Source of the DNA: Pseudomonas sp. P8_229 | GTDB taxonomy: Bacteria > Pseudomonadota > Gammaproteobacteria > Pseudomonadales > Pseudomonadaceae | Direction of reading: 5' to 3' | NCBI RefSeq assembly: GCF_034008635.1 | Contig: NZ_CP125378.1 | Location: 2,842,001-2,906,000 of the forward strand | Length of the DNA: 64,000 nucleotides | Shown here: positions 61,319 to 64,000 of the stretch, in pieces | How the letters are laid out: each line of letters starts with the position of its first letter | How positions within the stretch are numbered: position 1 is the stretch's first letter | Position numbers and translations under genes: made by a program | Notes under the pieces: model-generated | What the model saw: the letters and a program-made list of their open reading frames with translations, nothing else | Database searches by the model: none | Told to the model about the DNA's origin: nothing

Positions 61319-63226
61319 TCAGTAATCGTCCTGGAGCTTGAGCAGCGGCTCCTGAAACCGCAACAAACGCCCGGCATTGCCCAGTACCAGCAGCGTGCTG
61401 AGGTTATGCAGCAACGCGGCAATCATCGCCCCCGCCGCCCCAAGCCAACCAAAGGCTGCGAATACCACGATCGCCAGTGTCCAGCCCAGACCGATGATGA
61501 CGTTGACCTGCAAGGTCCGGCGGCACTGGCGACTGAGCCGCACACAAGTGCCGAGGCGGCGCAGGTCGCTGCCGATCAGCACAATATCCGCCGACGCCAG
61601 CGCAATGTCGGCGCCGCCGGCGCCCATCGCCACACCAACCACACCAGCCTTGAGCGCCAGCGAATCATTGATGCCGTCGCCCACCACCATCGGCCGGAAG
61701 CCATTGTCGATTTCCTTGAGCACGCGGTTGAGTTTGTCCTCGGGCAGTGCCTGCGCTTGTACCTCTTGTAGACCCACTTCGCGAGCCAGGGTCTGCGCGA
61801 CACTCTGGCGGTCGCCGGTCAGCAGCAACTGGCGCCCCAGACCCAGCTCGCGCAATTCGCCTAGGGCAAAGCGCGCTTCCGGTTTGACGCTGTCGGCCAG
61901 CAACATCCAGGCGACAAATTCGCCGTTCAAGGCCAACCCGGCGATCGGACCGTCATGCTCGGGAACGGTCGTGGTGACGATACCCAATTGGGCGAACAAC
62001 TCGGGCCGCCCCAACGCCGCCTCGCCCTGCGCGGTCATGGCAACCACGCCGAGGCCTTGGCGCTCATGAATATCAGTCAGTGTCAGGCTTTGCTCCTGGC
62101 TGACCAAGCCGGCCAACGCACGGCTGACCGGGTGACTGCTGGCCGCGCCGAGACTGGCCGCCAATGCCATCACTGAGGCCTGATCCAGTCGCGGGCTGCT
62201 GATCGATTGCAAACGCAGGGTGCCGTAAGTCAGGGTGCCGGTCTTGTCGACCACCAGTGAGGTCAGGTCCGCCAGTTCTTCGAGGAAGGCCGAACTGCGG
62301 ATCAGAATGCCGTGACGCGCCGCCACCGCCACCCCGGCAATCGCCGTGGCCGGTGCCGAAAGCACCAAGGCGCAAGGACACGCTGCGACCAACACCGCGA
62401 GCATCGCTTGCGCATCGTTGGTCACGAACCAGGTCACCGCCGCCAGCAGCAACACCAGCACCATGTAGCTGCCGGCATACCGCTCAAGCAGACGGGTGAT
62501 CGGCGGCTTCGAACGCTCGGCGTTTTGCATCAGTGCGATGACCTTGCCCAGCGTCGATTGGTCGCCGGTGCGGGTCACTTCAATACGAAGCAAGCCGTCG
62601 AGGTTGATCGCACCGCCGAAGACCGTCATGCCCGCTGCCGTTTCAACCGGGACCGACTCGCCAGTGATCGATGCCGTGTCGAGGCTGGCCTGACCGAACA
62701 ACACCCGACCATCCGCCGGCACCCGATCACCGGCGCGCACTTCTACGGTGTCACCGGGTTTAAGCGTGCCGTTATCCACTTCGATGACCGAGCCGTCCGC
62801 CTGAATCTTGCGTGCGTGGCTGCGGGTCAACTGGCCGAGGGCGTGAATCGCCTCTTGCGAGCCGATCACGCTGCGCTCTTCCAGCACGTGGCCGAAGATC
62901 ATGATGATCGGCAGCAGCGCAGCGGTCAGCAGATCGCCGGTCGCCCAAGCGCCGAGCATCGCCAGTGCAATCAGTTGATCAGTGATGCCGTGCAGGCTCG
63001 GATAACGCAGGCTGTACCACGCCGAACGCATCACCGGCACCGCCACCAATAAAGAAGCAAAACCCAGCAGCAACTGACTGACACCGGTTTGCTCCGGCAC
63101 CAGCCAACGCCAGATCAAACCGAGGCCGAGCAAGCCAAGGGCGAGCATCGCCAAGGTCAATTGCCGAGCGGCGCGGCGCTGTTCAGCCGAGGACAACAGG
63201 CTCGGTGCGGCAGTGGTCGCAGTCAT
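61319..63226 (-). CDS. Heavy-metal P1B-type ATPase without N-terminal metal-binding domain
   Basis: The 635-residue P-type ATPase has no HMA or CXXC domain at its N-terminus. Motifs in order: TGESVPV (actuator, about 192-198), the CPC metal site AACPCALVLSAP (about 283), DKTGTLTYG with the phosphorylated Asp, SSHPVSRALA (the P1B HP motif), and GDGINDSLALKAG. The last helices end HNLSTLLVLGNAGRLL. It exports a soft metal ion, but the specificity (Cu, Zn or Cd) is not set by these motifs alone. It overlaps the SPFH gene by 4 nt and lies 110 bp upstream of bufA, on the same strand. Confidence 0.92.
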   Translation of the reverse strand: MTATTAAPSLLSSAEQRRAARQLTLAMLALGLLGLGLIWRWLVPEQTGVSQLLLGFASLLVAVPVMRSAWYSLRYPSLHGITDQLIALAMLGAWATGDLLTAALLPIIMIFGHVLEERSVIGSQEAIHALGQLTRSHARKIQADGSVIEVDNGTLKPGDTVEVRAGDRVPADGRVLFGQASLDTASITGESVPVETAAGMTVFGGAINLDGLLRIEVTRTGDQSTLGKVIALMQNAERSKPPITRLLERYAGSYMVLVLLLAAVTWFVTNDAQAMLAVLVAACPCALVLSAPATAIAGVAVAARHGILIRSSAFLEELADLTSLVVDKTGTLTYGTLRLQSISSPRLDQASVMALAASLGAASSHPVSRALAGLVSQEQSLTLTDIHERQGLGVVAMTAQGEAALGRPELFAQLGIVTTTVPEHDGPIAGLALNGEFVAWMLLADSVKPEARFALGELRELGLGRQLLLTGDRQSVAQTLAREVGLQEVQAQALPEDKLNRVLKEIDNGFRPMVVGDGINDSLALKAGVVGVAMGAGGADIALASADIVLIGSDLRRLGTCVRLSRQCRRTLQVNVIIGLGWTLAIVVFAAFGWLGAAGAMIAALLHNLSTLLVLGNAGRLLRFQEPLLKLQDDY

Positions 63227-64000
63227 TTACTGGCTCCCTGAATGATCAGGCGGGAATCGTCTTTCGGATCGACCGTGGTCACGGAACCGGCCTGGCCGAG
63301 AATCTTCGGCATGCGTTCGCGGTACAGACGCAGGAGCATCTGCGGGTCGGTGCCCTGTTGCTGCGCCTTGGCCAGGCTCAGGACTGTGGCGGTGTCGGCG
63401 GAGGCTTTCGCCAACCGTTCGCCAGCCTGGGCATGGGCCACTTGCAGGGTGCGGTCGGCTTGTTCGTTGGCGGTCTGGGTGAGTTTCTCCGCCTCGGTGC
63501 GTGCGTTGGCGACCGCTTTGTCGGCTTGCTGACTGGCGGTCAAAACAGCGTTGAAGGCACTGACGGCCGGGTCCGGCAGACTCGACTGAACGTCGACCCG
63601 CGCCACTTCGATGCCGATGCCCTGCCCGCTCGCCTTCAGTTCTGCCAGGCGCTTGTTGATGCCTTGCACCAGATCACCGCGCAGACGTTCGCGGCGTTCG
63701 GCCGCTTGGTTATCAGCACCGATCAACTCCGGTCGGGCGACCAGAATCGTGTCCAGATCCCTGGCGGCGGTCAAAGCCACGGCGCTGCGCGTGACCAGCC
63801 GATCCAGGGCCGGCAATACATGATCACCCTGCAACACGAAGTCGTACGGGTCGGTGACTTTGTAAAACACCCGTACATCCAGCTGCACCACACCGGCGTC
63901 GCCGGTCAGCAAATAGCCGGACCCGGCCAGTGCATCGCTCAGCGGTGTGGCGAAGGTCGCAACACGATCGGCCTTGATCGCCTCACTGCTGCGCAGCAGA
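63223..64000 (-). CDS. SPFH-domain (HflK/HflC-like) protein, C-terminal part
   Basis: The gene enters from the right edge, so 258 codons of its 3' part are seen. The frame is open to the window end. The SPFH/band-7 domain (YLLTGDAGVVQLDVRVFYKV, DYDFVLQGD-like segment, ALTAARDLDTILVARPEL) is followed by a helical coiled-coil tail rich in A, E and Q (ASQQADKAVANARTEAEKL). HflK/HflC pairs modulate FtsH at the membrane; this duplicate, coupled to a metal ATPase by a 4-nt overlap, is an accessory version. The true start and any upstream partner lie outside. Confidence 0.85.
   Translation of the reverse strand, partial: LLRSSEAIKADRVATFATPLSDALAGSGYLLTGDAGVVQLDVRVFYKVTDPYDFVLQGDHVLPALDRLVTRSAVALTAARDLDTILVARPELIGADNQAAERRERLRGDLVQGINKRLAELKASGQGIGIEVARVDVQSSLPDPAVSAFNAVLTASQQADKAVANARTEAEKLTQTANEQADRTLQVAHAQAGERLAKASADTATVLSLAKAQQQGTDPQMLLRLYRERMPKILGQAGSVTTVDPKDDSRLIIQGASK

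Overview
The window reads as chromosomal DNA of a fluorescent Pseudomonas (P. fluorescens group). The protein set (purE, aspA, pycAB/pycR, uvrD, pdxY, zigA, amiA, folE2, cfa), the high GC content, and many short inverted repeats with the core GTGGGAGCGAGCCTGCTCGCGAA or GTAGGAGTGAGCCTGCTCGCGAT (REP/REPIN elements of this group) all point there. No rRNA, tRNA, prophage, IS element or CRISPR array is visible. Almost every gene is intact. The clear exceptions are an autotransporter remnant and the two genes cut by the window edges (purE and an SPFH-domain gene).

Layout. 1-6.2 kb: the start of purE, then an asparagine/aspartate catabolic island (LysR regulator, aspartase, Na+/amino-acid symporter, asparaginase). 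6.3-9.7 kb: an AraC regulator, then an acetylpolyamine amidohydrolase translationally coupled to a polyamine-binding protein. 9.8-19.1 kb: two tandem giant paralogues of about 1,530 residues that resemble the dermonecrotic-toxin-like proteins of pseudomonads; each sits behind its own terminator and a matching promoter-like segment. 19.2-22.6 kb: a MocR regulator divergent from paiB and two GNAT genes; the MocR linker DNA carries five DnaA-box-like 9-mers. 22.6-25.3 kb: a homocysteine methyltransferase and a two-gene amino-acid ABC transporter that lacks an ATPase. 25.3-27.9 kb: a decayed autotransporter end followed by an intact autotransporter with a 17-copy 9-bp repeat. 28-37 kb: two-subunit pyruvate carboxylase with divergent pycR, a small ORF overlapping pycR, an RpiR regulator with a palindromic operator, and a large GGDEF/EAL protein. 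37-45.5 kb: uvrD (apparently leaderless), a half-size EamA protein, a Tim44-like protein, an SMI1/KNR4 protein, a Kef-type antiporter, a thioesterase, pdxY and a DUF3301 protein.

45.5-55.8 kb is a zinc-limitation locus. It has two COG0523/CobW GTPases (one zigA), a DUF1826 protein, amiA, folE2, a zinc-type ABC transporter, a gamma-carbonic-anhydrase-like protein and a dihydroorotase. Two palindromes matching the Zur operator (TGTTATA-N-TATAACA type) lie at the two divergent promoters. The likely logic is that zinc loss de-represses uptake, zinc-delivery GTPases and spare copies of zinc enzymes.

55.8-64 kb: a DUF3617 protein, cardiolipin synthase, cyclopropane fatty acid synthase, then a bufferin-type RiPP cluster (Cys-rich precursor, DUF692 MNIO enzyme, DUF2063 partner) beside a CPC-type metal P-type ATPase and an SPFH-domain gene. 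This makes the right end a metal-handling and membrane-maintenance region.

The features most worth a second look are the tandem toxin-like giants with their shared promoter, the bufferin/P-ATPase cluster, the Zur locus, the DnaA-box cluster, the tandem hairpins ahead of purE, and the autotransporter remnant.
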